Positions 1 through 5,997 of a DNA stretch of 7,118 nt are shown piece by piece; the stretch's first letter is position 1, and each line of letters begins with the position of its first letter. This DNA comes from an uncultured Clostridia bacterium (GTDB lineage: Bacteria > Bacillota > Clostridia > UBA1381), in NCBI GenBank assembly GCA_944391635.1, contig CALXUL010000248.1, positions 1-7,118 on the forward strand, read 5' to 3'. The notes below the pieces were generated by a model. It saw only the letters and a program-made list of their open reading frames with translations. It was not told where the DNA came from and did no database searches. The position numbers and the translations under genes are program-made.

Positions 1-432
1 GTCGCCGTCTTCTCTTAAATACTCTAAAATCTGCCAAATACCATCGCCGGTTTTGGATGATACGAAAAATACCCGCTCACATCCTGCCAAACGCAGCCAT
101 TGTTCTGCTCTTTTAGTATCAGCATATGGTGAATCTATTTTAGTAACTATTCCGATAACTGGTCTGTTTGCAAGCGGCGCAATTGCCGGAGAATAGAGCA
201 TGTACGGCTCGGTAGCACTCGCAAGCAAAGCAACCACACGCGCCTCAAAAGTATACATTGCAAGCGCCGCACCAAAACCCCTGCTTTCGCAATATTCACC
301 CGGTGTATCAATAATCACATCAAAATTATTGACATATTGTGTTTTATGGTAGACAACCGGCTCTCCCTTTAAAGCCTGTATAAGCGATGTTTTTCCACAT
401 TCACTCCTACCTACAAGTATCATCTTTTTCAT
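1..432 (-). CDS. eutP: EutP/PduV-type microcompartment GTPase, 3' end cut by window edge
   Basis: Translating the minus strand from the ATG at 432-430 gives 144 residues with no stop before the window edge. A small P-loop GTPase is recognisable: Walker A GRSECGKT (residues 8-15), the G3 motif as DTPGEY (42-47), the G4 motif TKID (97-100) and a G5-like SSKTGDG (125-131). The DTPGEY motif and the short single-domain length are typical of EutP/PduV, which accompany ethanolamine or propanediol microcompartments; a Salmonella EutP has been reported to have acetate kinase activity, so its exact role is unsettled. The family is about 145-160 residues, so little should be missing. The start overlaps the eutS stop by one base (TAATG) and has no convincing Shine-Dalgarno site, which suggests translational coupling. 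Met4 is an alternative start. Confidence 0.93.
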   Translation of the reverse strand, partial: MKKMILVGRSECGKTSLIQALKGEPVVYHKTQYVNNFDVIIDTPGEYCESRGFGAALAMYTFEARVVALLASATEPYMLYSPAIAPLANRPVIGIVTKIDSPYADTKRAEQWLRLAGCERVFFVSSKTGDGIWQILEYLREDGD

Positions 433-821
433 TATGTTTTAGTACACTCACAAATTGCAAATCCAAGTTTCTTTTCCGCATAATCGCAGATTGCACGAAC
501 TGCTGTTTCCGTATCAGCAACAAGTCCTGTAATAATCAACGTGCCGCTAAATCTATCTACAAATCCAAGCTCGACATTAGCCGTCTTCATTGCAATATCC
601 GCCGCAATTACAGCTGTTTCAGCAGGGCTTAATGTAACAATACCTATTGCAGCATGGTTATAATCAATTTCCGGATTAAGTCCGAGTTTTTGATATAATA
701 CAGGATCCGGGCTTGCTATAATATGCGCAAGTGTAATCTGCTTGCCGGGCACAAGCTCTTGTATTACCCGTATCTTTTCTCCGTCATTTTTTAAATTACT
801 AAATGTATCTTTTATGTCCAT
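432..821 (-). CDS. eutS: EutS/PduU-family microcompartment shell protein
   Basis: This 129-residue protein carries the EutS/PduU signature: IQELVPGKQ followed by TLAHIIA (residues 20-36), AIGIVTLSPAET (58-69), GFVDRFSG (86-93) and a C-terminal CECTKT. These are circularly permuted BMC-domain shell proteins that form hexameric tiles of ethanolamine, propanediol or glycyl-radical-enzyme microcompartments. I chose the ATG at 821 because GGAGG (829-833 on the plus strand as CCTCC) lies 7 nt upstream; a longer reading from a TTG at 839 would place that ribosome site inside the gene. Relative to E. coli EutS, from memory, the N-terminus is about 15 residues longer. The gene is first in a leftward operon and is followed directly by eutP, the same order as in Salmonella eut. 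EutS and PduU are hard to separate on sequence alone, so the compartment's substrate is not settled by this window. Confidence 0.93.
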   Translation of the reverse strand: MDIKDTFSNLKNDGEKIRVIQELVPGKQITLAHIIASPDPVLYQKLGLNPEIDYNHAAIGIVTLSPAETAVIAADIAMKTANVELGFVDRFSGTLIITGLVADTETAVRAICDYAEKKLGFAICECTKT

Positions 822-828
822 TTCCGCG

Positions 829-833
829 CCTCC
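829..833 (-). promoter_or_regulatory. Ribosome binding site that fixes the eutS start
   Basis: GGAGG on the minus strand, 7 nt before the ATG at 821. It argues against the upstream in-frame TTG at 839, which would have no ribosome site of its own. Confidence 0.85.
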
Positions 834-857
834 GCACAAATAACACTATTCTATTTA

Positions 858-886
858 ATTATATCAGTTTTTCTGACTTTTTGCAA
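858..886 (-). promoter_or_regulatory. Sigma-A promoter for eutS-eutP
   Basis: On the minus strand the -35 is TTGCAA (886-881), the spacer is exactly 17 nt, and the -10 is TATAAT (863-858) preceded by TG one base away (extended -10). Transcription should start near 851, leaving a leader of only about 30 nt before the eutS ATG. That leaves no room for the EutV-type antiterminator hairpins or the cobalamin riboswitch that control eut operons in several Firmicutes, unless these act elsewhere. Confidence 0.8.
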
Positions 887-1033
887 TAGAAATAATAATA
901 TTATTTTAAGTATTTTACCTCACATAAGCGTTTTTGAATACATTTATATAAATATCGCATAAACCTTACAATTTATGGTATAATACACGCAAAACCTGTC
1001 GTTTTATGCCTCTTTTTTTATACTATATACATA

Positions 1034-1062
1034 TTGACAACAGTCTTGATATACTATATAAT
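1034..1062 (+). promoter_or_regulatory. Perfect-consensus sigma-A promoter for the SCP2-like gene
   Basis: TTGACA (1034-1039), a 17-nt spacer and TATAAT (1057-1062) match the vegetative consensus at every position. The start of transcription should fall near 1069, just ahead of AGGAGG at 1081-1086, which is 8 nt from the ATG at 1095. A promoter and ribosome site this good imply strong, largely constitutive expression. Confidence 0.88.
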
Positions 1063-1094
1063 TATTTTATTATAGTGATTAGGAGGTTTGGGCA

Positions 1095-1598
1095 ATGACT
1101 TTTGAACAGGTGTTTCAAAAAATAAAATCAAAATTCAACGATGCTGATACATCAAAACTTGATTCCTTTTTCGCAATCCAGGTTAATATGACCGATGAAG
1201 ACTGCGGCGGAGCTTTCTATATCCAATTTGCTGACGGCAAGCTAAATGTTGAACCTTATGATTACCGCGACAACACTTCTGATGTTACATTAAAAAAATT
1301 AGATTTATATAAGATTCTTGATTTAAAGCTTACCGTTGCCAAAGCATTGGAGACGGGAAAGATTATTATAAACGGCAGTGCAGATGATTTTGCTGCGGCA
1401 ATTTCCTGCATTAAGCCCGTTCCCGTAAAAAAAGCTGCTGCTAAAACAGCTAAAAAGACAAGCAAGCCTGCTGCTAAAACAACAAAGGCTACTGCTAAAT
1501 CCGAAACTAAACCGGTTTCTTCTTCATCAAAAGCTGCCGAAAAAACGGCTGTTAAACCCGTTTTAAAAGCAGATGAGAAAAAAACAACAAAAAAATAA
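1095..1598 (+). CDS. SCP2-like protein with a Lys/Ala-rich histone-H1-like C-terminal tail
   Basis: The 167-residue product has two parts. Residues 1-107 resemble the SCP2 sterol-carrier fold: an opening helix (FEQVFQKIKSKF), a strand pair around AFYIQFADGKLNVEPY (40-55), DVTLKKLDLYKILDLKLT (63-80), and KALETGKIIINGSADD (83-98), which fits the usual 'G.....G.l.i.Gd' ending of the family. SCP2 domains bind lipids or other hydrophobic ligands, but many bacterial stand-alone members have no known ligand. From residue 108 the sequence becomes low-complexity: 18 Lys and 12 Ala in residues 111-167, with Thr, Ser and Pro, as in histone H1 or HU-tail proteins. The tail DNA contains a 14-nt direct repeat (1435-1448 and 1468-1481), consistent with growth by slippage. 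There is no signal peptide or membrane segment. It is a single-gene unit with its own promoter and terminators. The fold assignment is from pattern only. Confidence 0.78.
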   Translation: MTFEQVFQKIKSKFNDADTSKLDSFFAIQVNMTDEDCGGAFYIQFADGKLNVEPYDYRDNTSDVTLKKLDLYKILDLKLTVAKALETGKIIINGSADDFAAAISCIKPVPVKKAAAKTAKKTSKPAAKTTKATAKSETKPVSSSSKAAEKTAVKPVLKADEKKTTKK

Positions 1599-1610
1599 CT
1601 TTGGTTTTAT

Positions 1611-1643
1611 CTGCTGCAAGAAAAAATCTTGCAGCAGTTTTTT
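1611..1643 (+). terminator. Intrinsic terminator of the SCP2-like gene
   Basis: A 10-bp perfect stem, CTGCTGCAAG (1611-1620) pairing with 1628-1637, with a 7-nt AT loop and a six-T tract at 1638-1643. It begins 12 nt after the stop codon. Confidence 0.9.
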
Positions 1644-1660
1644 ATTCAAATTATTCTCTT

Positions 1661-1700
1661 GTTATAAAAAAATTCGGCAAATGCCGAATTTTTTTATAAC
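1661..1700. terminator. Bidirectional terminator between convergent genes
   Basis: A perfect inverted repeat with 19-nt arms (1661-1679 and 1682-1700). The GC-containing core ATTCGGCA/TGCCGAAT is flanked by A7 on one side and T7 on the other, so a U-tract follows the hairpin on either strand. It backs up the terminator at 1611-1643 for rightward transcription and ends 1 nt from the pdaA stop at 1702-1704, so it should also terminate the leftward pdaA transcript. Confidence 0.9.
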
Positions 1701-1701
1701 T

Positions 1702-2484
1702 TTAAAGTTCGTCAAGGCTTGCAAATTCATACCCCTGTTCTCTTGCTTTGTCAATAATCTCCGGCAGTGCAGCTGCATTATCTGAGGATACTGCGTGCAG
1801 AAGTAAAATTGCGCCGTTATGCAGATATGGCATTATCTGCCCCACCGCATAATCTTTTCCACGTATATTATCAGCCTCCCAATCCTTATAAGCAAAACTC
1901 CAGAATACCGTCTTATACCCCATATCTGCCGCTACTGCCAATACGCGTTCACTATATTCCCCTTCCGGCGGACGCATATATTTCATTTGTTGATTAAATT
2001 TCTGCGTAAACTTATCTCCTAACAATGTCAATTCTTCAGCAATTTTTTCCGGCTCGGATAGTTTATGCAGATTATTATGATAGTAACTATGGTTTCCCAC
2101 AATATGTCCCTCATTCACCATACGCTCGACTAATTCACCTGAACGGTTAAAATAATCCCCTGTAATAAAGAATGCCGCTTTTACATTCTTTTCCTTTAAA
2201 GTGTCAAGTATATCATCTGTATATCCATTCTCATACCCCTCATCAAATGTCAGATACAGCTTCTTTTCGCTTTGATTGCCTATGTACACCGCATTATGCT
2301 CTGACAACATAGAAGAGATTTCTTCAGGTATAAACGGAGCTTTTCCCTGCTCCTTTTTTAGCCCCCAGCCAATACCTTTATTGCTCAGTTCGTAATAGCC
2401 GCCTCCAGATACTTGTTTTATCGAATCACAACCTGTACATATCAGCACACTAAACAGTAATAACAGTAAAACTATTTTTTTCAC
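1702..2484 (-). CDS. pdaA: PdaA-type polysaccharide (muramic acid) deacetylase, lipoprotein
   Basis: A NodB-family carbohydrate esterase (CE4), 260 residues. A hydrophobic signal segment (residues 4-15) ends at Cys19 in a CTGC lipobox, so it is probably an anchored lipoprotein. The catalytic motifs appear in order: TFDEGYENG (79-87, catalytic Asp81), GNHSYYH (130-136, metal His132/His136), RPPEG (171-175), FWSFAYKDW (194-202) and LLLH (227-230). The TFD-x-GYENG motif and the FWSxAxxDW block are those of PdaA, which deacetylates N-acetylmuramic acid so that spore-cortex muramic delta-lactam can form. B. subtilis PdaA has Asn where this protein has Glu82; the CE4 norm is Asp. The start is a GTG at 2484 with GGAGG (2492-2496) 7 nt upstream. 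It lies 62 nt behind the SSB-like gene and may be co-transcribed. In Bacillus pdaA is forespore-expressed under sigma-G; I could not identify a sigma-G site in the short gap. Confidence 0.9.
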   Translation of the reverse strand: MKKIVLLLLLFSVLICTGCDSIKQVSGGGYYELSNKGIGWGLKKEQGKAPFIPEEISSMLSEHNAVYIGNQSEKKLYLTFDEGYENGYTDDILDTLKEKNVKAAFFITGDYFNRSGELVERMVNEGHIVGNHSYYHNNLHKLSEPEKIAEELTLLGDKFTQKFNQQMKYMRPPEGEYSERVLAVAADMGYKTVFWSFAYKDWEADNIRGKDYAVGQIMPYLHNGAILLLHAVSSDNAAALPEIIDKAREQGYEFASLDEL

Positions 2485-2546
2485 CTTTTCCCCTCCAGCT
2501 TAATCATATTTTTTAAAAGTTAGGGCAAACTATATGTATTTGCCGG

Positions 2547-3164
2547 CTACATTTCCATCCGGCAGACAGAAACCTCATAAGCTGTCTTTTCAACAGTTTC
2601 TTCTTCGCTAAGACGTTTCTGATATACTCGGGACTGAATCCTTCCCCATATTTTTATATTGGTGCCTATGCCAATATTACGGCAAAACCGCGCATTTCTG
2701 CCCCAGGCAATTATTGGTATATAATCAGATTTATTATATGTGCGGTTTACTGCCAACAGCAAGTCGCATATTTCACGGCCAAACGGCGTAGTCCTGTATA
2801 CCGGCTCCTTGCATACAAAACCGTTTAAATACAGCATATTCGGATTTTTCATATCCTGAGCCTCAGATGCAGGTATAATATCCCGCGCAAATACACTTAG
2901 TACCAATCTGCTCGCACCGCCTTCGTTGGCATTATACGACCTAAACTGCCCATATACGCATATCTGATCCCCTTCTTCAAGTTCACACTCGGCAAGTATT
3001 CTTTCGGATGCGATTATGCGTATATAATCACTTGCTCCTGACAGGCGCGGCACACATAATATAAACAAGTAAAAAGCCTCTTTGTATATTTCATGACTAA
3101 AGCACGGCGCACTTTCTACCACACCACAAAGCTCTGCGCGATTATTGCTGTCGGTTAATTCCAT
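2547..3164 (-). CDS. SSB-like protein with two OB folds
   Basis: This 205-residue protein appears to contain two single-strand-DNA-binding OB folds. The first (about 8-97) reads like a diverged SSB domain, with YLFILCVPRLSGASDYIRI and GDQICVYGQFRSYN. The second (about 110-203) starts YLNGFVCKEPVYRTTPFGREICDL, the SSB pattern 'G.v...P..r.t..G..v...lav.r', followed by YIPIIAWGRNARF and IKIWGRIQSR. The protein ends ...CRMEM and lacks the acidic, Phe-tipped tail that canonical SSB uses to recruit partner proteins, so it is a paralogue rather than the replication SSB. Such proteins recur in Clostridia as uncharacterised 'single-stranded DNA-binding protein'. The ATG at 3164 is preceded by AAAGGA (3175-3180) at a 10-nt spacing. 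It is divergent from ftsH and upstream of pdaA on the same strand. No function beyond nucleic-acid binding is inferred. Confidence 0.8.
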   Translation of the reverse strand: MELTDSNNRAELCGVVESAPCFSHEIYKEAFYLFILCVPRLSGASDYIRIIASERILAECELEEGDQICVYGQFRSYNANEGGASRLVLSVFARDIIPASEAQDMKNPNMLYLNGFVCKEPVYRTTPFGREICDLLLAVNRTYNKSDYIPIIAWGRNARFCRNIGIGTNIKIWGRIQSRVYQKRLSEEETVEKTAYEVSVCRMEM

Positions 3165-3238
3165 TCTGTCCCCATCCTTTCGACTTTATCTTTACTTATC
3201 TTATTCAAGTATCAGGATTATTATGCCTAAACCCTCAT

Positions 3239-3244
3239 ATTATA
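3239..3244 (-). promoter_or_regulatory. Possible -10 element for the SSB-like gene
   Basis: A TATAAT hexamer on the minus strand, about 75 nt before the SSB-like start. No good -35 sits 16-18 nt upstream, so this is only a candidate. Confidence 0.3.
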
Positions 3245-3278
3245 TCCTATTTTTCTTTTATATTTGGTTTGCTTTTTC

Positions 3279-3307
3279 TTGACATATGCTTATATAAATG
3301 ATAGAAT
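3279..3307 (+). promoter_or_regulatory. Sigma-A promoter of ftsH
   Basis: TTGACA (3279-3284), a 17-nt spacer and TAGAAT (3302-3307), one mismatch to consensus. The predicted leader is about 50 nt and ends with AAAGGGA (3350-3356), 7 nt from the ATG. No CIRCE-type heat-shock inverted repeat is visible between promoter and gene. Confidence 0.82.
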
Positions 3308-3363
3308 TAATAGTAATATTTTACAAATAATGTATAAGGTTTTACTTTGAAAGGGATTTTCAT

Positions 3364-5352
3364 ATGAACAATAATAATGAACATAAACCGGGTAATTTCT
3401 TAAAAAACCCGTTTGTAATATTTTTATTGCTGAGCATCGTTTCAACAATTATTTTAAATTCTTTGCTCTCTGTTCTGATGACACCTCAAAAAACCGAAAT
3501 CACATACAGTGAATTTCTAGCACTCGTTAAAGAAGATAAGGTTGAAAAGGTTTATTTTTCAAGCGACAGAATAGAGATTTACGAAAAACCCGAGGTTTCT
3601 GATACTGATGACGGAGATACAAATGACCTGCCGGATATTAGTGATACTATGCCTATGCTGCCATTTTCCATAAACAACACAAAAGACATAGGCAAAATAT
3701 ACTACACCGGTTATCTTAATGATGACACCCTGCTTACACTATTGAACGAACATAATGTTGAGTTTACAAGGGTTTCACAACAAACAAACCCAATTGTGGA
3801 AATACTTCTTACGTGGGTTTTGCCGTTTGCTCTGATGTATCTGTTCCTTGGAATATTAATGCGTACACTCAGCAAAAAAATGGGCGGCGGATTTATGAAT
3901 GTCGGTCAATCAAATGCCAAAGTATATATGGAAAACAAGACGGGTGTAACGTTCCATGACGTTGCAGGACAGGAAGAAGCAAAAGAATCATTAAAGGAAA
4001 TCATAGATTTTCTGCAAAATCCATTAAAATATACCGCAATCGGCGCAAAACAACCAAAAGGCGCACTTCTTGTCGGACCTCCAGGAACAGGTAAAACGCT
4101 TCTTGCAAAAGCTGTTGCAGGCGAGGCTAGCGTTCCGTTCTTCTCAATCTCCGGTTCAGACTTTGTAGAGATGTTTGTAGGCGTGGGCGCATCAAGAGTA
4201 AGAGATTTATTTAAGCAGGCTGCGGCAAAAGCACCTTGTATTATCTTTATTGATGAAATTGATGCAATCGGAAAAAGCCGTGACGGGCAATACGGCGGAG
4301 GCAATGATGAACGTGAACAAACTCTTAATCAGCTGCTTGCCGAAATGGACGGATTTGACTCTTCAAAAGGTGTCGTAATCCTTGCCGCAACGAATCGTCC
4401 TGAAATACTTGACAAGGCGCTTTTAAGGCCGGGGCGTTTTGACAGGCGAATTATTGTTGAGAAACCTGACCTAAAAGGCCGCGAGGATATACTGAAAGTA
4501 CATTCTAAAAATGTTAAAATGTCGTCCGATATTGATTTGCATGAAATTGCGCTCGCAACAAGCGGTGCTGTCGGGGCAGATCTGGCAAACATGATAAATG
4601 AGGCAGCTCTTCGCGCTGTTCGTCTAAAAAGAACTGAAGTAAAACAAGAGGACTTGATGGAAGCGGTCGAAGTCGTTATTGCTGGAAAAGAAAAGAAAGA
4701 TAGGATTTTATCTGAAAAAGAAAAGCGTATTGTTGCATTCCACGAAGTGGGCCATGCTCTCGCTGCAGCCTTGCAGAGAAATACCGACCCTGTACAAAAA
4801 ATTACAATTGTTCCAAGGACTATGGGCGCTCTCGGATATACTATGCAAACACCTGAAGAAGAACATTACCTAATGTCACGTGATGAAATCTTTGAAGAAA
4901 TTGTATGTCTTGTTTCTGGAAGATGCGCTGAAGAAATTATATTCAACACGCAGACAACAGGAGCTGCAAATGATATTGAAAGAGCAACCCAGCTTGCTCG
5001 ATCCATGATATCCCAATACGGTATGTCTGACAGGTTTGGTATGACTGCTTTGGAAAGCATTCAAAATAAATACCTAGACGGCAGAAGCGTAGCCAATTGC
5101 TCAAATGAAACTCTTACAGCTTTAGATGAAGAGGTTATTGGAACGATTAAACACGCTCACAAACTGGCAATGGAGCTTCTTACCAATAATATTACGGCAT
5201 TAAACGAGATTTCCGAGTTCCTAATTAAAGAGGAAACTATCACCGGTAAACAATTTATGGAAATTCTCAATTCGGTAAAAAATCGCAGCGGGCAAGATAT
5301 TCAGCCGGAAGCTGTCGATTCAGTTCCACAAAATGATGATGAAGTAAAATAA
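3364..5352 (+). CDS. ftsH: ATP-dependent zinc metalloprotease FtsH
   Basis: A complete 662-residue membrane AAA+ protease that degrades misfolded or regulatory membrane and cytoplasmic proteins. In order: first transmembrane segment (about 17-39), an extracytoplasmic FtsH-ext domain (about 40-143) starting EITYSEFLALV, second transmembrane segment (about 144-168), and the AAA+ domain with Walker A GPPGTGKT (238-245), pore motif FVEMFVGVG (267-275), Walker B IIFIDEID (293-300) and the second region of homology ATNRP...RPGRFDRR (342-362) with arginine fingers Arg355/Arg358. The peptidase domain has the zinc site HEVGH (460-464) and the third ligand Asp537 in TTGAANDIERAT. All key residues are present, so it should be active. 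The extracytoplasmic domain carries an acidic stretch at 79-95. It is not next to tilS/hpt as in Bacillus but is transcribed alone from its own promoter and ends at a strong terminator. Confidence 0.97.
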   Translation: MNNNNEHKPGNFLKNPFVIFLLLSIVSTIILNSLLSVLMTPQKTEITYSEFLALVKEDKVEKVYFSSDRIEIYEKPEVSDTDDGDTNDLPDISDTMPMLPFSINNTKDIGKIYYTGYLNDDTLLTLLNEHNVEFTRVSQQTNPIVEILLTWVLPFALMYLFLGILMRTLSKKMGGGFMNVGQSNAKVYMENKTGVTFHDVAGQEEAKESLKEIIDFLQNPLKYTAIGAKQPKGALLVGPPGTGKTLLAKAVAGEASVPFFSISGSDFVEMFVGVGASRVRDLFKQAAAKAPCIIFIDEIDAIGKSRDGQYGGGNDEREQTLNQLLAEMDGFDSSKGVVILAATNRPEILDKALLRPGRFDRRIIVEKPDLKGREDILKVHSKNVKMSSDIDLHEIALATSGAVGADLANMINEAALRAVRLKRTEVKQEDLMEAVEVVIAGKEKKDRILSEKEKRIVAFHEVGHALAAALQRNTDPVQKITIVPRTMGALGYTMQTPEEEHYLMSRDEIFEEIVCLVSGRCAEEIIFNTQTTGAANDIERATQLARSMISQYGMSDRFGMTALESIQNKYLDGRSVANCSNETLTALDEEVIGTIKHAHKLAMELLTNNITALNEISEFLIKEETITGKQFMEILNSVKNRSGQDIQPEAVDSVPQNDDEVK

Positions 5353-5358
5353 AACAGT

Positions 5359-5392
5359 AAAAGAGCTGTACAAAACTGTACAGCTCTTTTTT
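5359..5392. terminator. Terminator after ftsH, possibly bidirectional
   Basis: A perfect 11-bp stem, AAGAGCTGTAC (5361-5371) with 5378-5388, a 6-nt loop and a T-run through 5392. It starts 7 nt after the ftsH stop. The A-run on its left gives a shorter T-run on the minus strand, so it may also end the facing 48-codon gene that stops at 5416. Confidence 0.9.
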
Positions 5393-5415
5393 ATTCATGT
5401 ACTTAAATTATTTTA

Positions 5416-5562
5416 TCAGCAGCAGGGGTCACAGCAATTATTATTGTTTTCACAACAGCCGTTATTATCTCCGCAGCAGCAAATCAGCAGGAAGAAAATT
5501 ATCAGAACCCAAATCCAATTATCTCCGCCGCCAATACCGCAGCCATTTCCAAATAAACTCAT
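5416..5562 (-). CDS. Tiny Cys/Asn-rich protein with one membrane segment
   Basis: A 48-residue reading frame with ATG at 5562 and TGA at 5418-5416. AAAGGAG lies 8 nt upstream of the start (around 5571-5577), which is why I accept such a short gene. The product has a short Gly-rich start (FGNGCGIGGGDN, residues 4-15), a hydrophobic segment WIWVLIIFFLLI (16-27) long enough to be buried, then a Cys-triplet and an Asn/Cys-rich tail ending CCDPCC. There are 10 Cys in 48 residues, nine of them at residues 28-48. It resembles small Clostridia proteins that databases label 'chorion class high-cysteine' by composition only; that comparison is from memory. Clustered Cys could bind metal or cross-link; neither is shown. 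It faces ftsH and shares its terminator region. No clear promoter was identified upstream. Confidence 0.75.
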   Translation of the reverse strand: MSLFGNGCGIGGGDNWIWVLIIFFLLICCCGDNNGCCENNNNCCDPCC

Positions 5563-5683
5563 AGCTCACACTCCTTTTTTGTCTGATACTATAAGTTACG
5601 CATATAGGCAGTATTTTGTGCAAAAAATTTTATAACTCATTTTATAATCATTAAATATCTTTTCTGCACAATCCTTTATAATC

Positions 5684-5863
5684 TTATAATTCGGGCTCAC
5701 TATTTGCGGCAAGAACAGCACACGGCTTAAAATAATTTATTTTATCCGCAAAAAGAGTTCCCACTATTCTACCAGCCTCTTTGATAATAAGTGCGGCGGC
5801 AGCATAGTCAAAAGGAAAAAGACGTACCTCAAAGAACATATCTTCAAATCCTGTATCATTTTT
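5684..5863 (-). pseudogene. Inositol monophosphatase family C-terminal relic
   Basis: On the minus strand an open stretch of 59 codons runs from just after a stop at 5866-5864 to TAA at 5686-5684. It reads as the C-terminus of an inositol monophosphatase (IMPase/SuhB-type) protein: MFFEVRLFPFDYAAAALIIKEAG followed 18 residues later by KPCAVLAAN. The family's second metal-binding motif W-D-x-A-A is present as FDYAA, with the metal Asp kept and Trp replaced by Phe. The N-terminal metal motif and the first two-thirds of the enzyme are missing: the frame is closed by a stop upstream, there is no ribosome site at the only in-frame ATG, and the upstream DNA in other frames gave no recognisable match. 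The fragment is too short to be an active phosphatase and is best read as a remnant left by deletion and decay. Confidence 0.8.
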
Positions 5864-5997
5864 TCAATTTCTAATCTTTTAACATATCTCTCTTTGAATA
5901 AAAATTCCCCCTATGATTTTATTATGCCATGTAGAATGCTTTTTCTATTGTCAATTCTTACCGGGCTTATTCATTAAGGTATAACACGTATGCTATT

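Noticed and set aside
387..632. Plus-strand reading frame of 81 codons
   Set aside because: It lies antisense to well-supported eutS and eutP, has no ribosome site and no family resemblance.
976..984. TGGTATAAT extended -10 on the plus strand as a second promoter for the SCP2-like gene
   Set aside because: No -35 match at a suitable distance, and a perfect promoter lies closer to the gene at 1034-1062.
840..1030. Cobalamin riboswitch or EutV-type antiterminator before eutS
   Set aside because: No paired hairpins or B12-box-like sequence seen, and the predicted leader is only about 30 nt.
2524..2544. Inverted repeat GGCAAA...TTTGCC between the SSB-like gene and pdaA, as a terminator
   Set aside because: Only a 6-bp stem with a 9-nt loop, and the T-run on the minus strand starts several nucleotides after the stem. 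Too weak to call, and the two genes may be co-transcribed.
3906..4304. Minus-strand reading frame of 132 codons inside ftsH
   Set aside because: It mirrors the conserved AAA+ coding sequence and shows no domain of its own.
4665..4671. GGTCGAA as a further Spo0A box
   Set aside because: One mismatch to TGTCGAA, inside ftsH coding sequence and far from any promoter; expected by chance.
5444..5635. Plus-strand reading frame of 63 codons
   Set aside because: Antisense to the 48-codon Cys-rich gene, Pro/Gln-rich low-complexity translation and no ribosome site.
5949..5954. TTGACA on the minus strand as a promoter for the phosphatase relic
   Set aside because: The nearest -10-like hexamer (CATAAT) is 22 nt away, and the downstream gene is broken.
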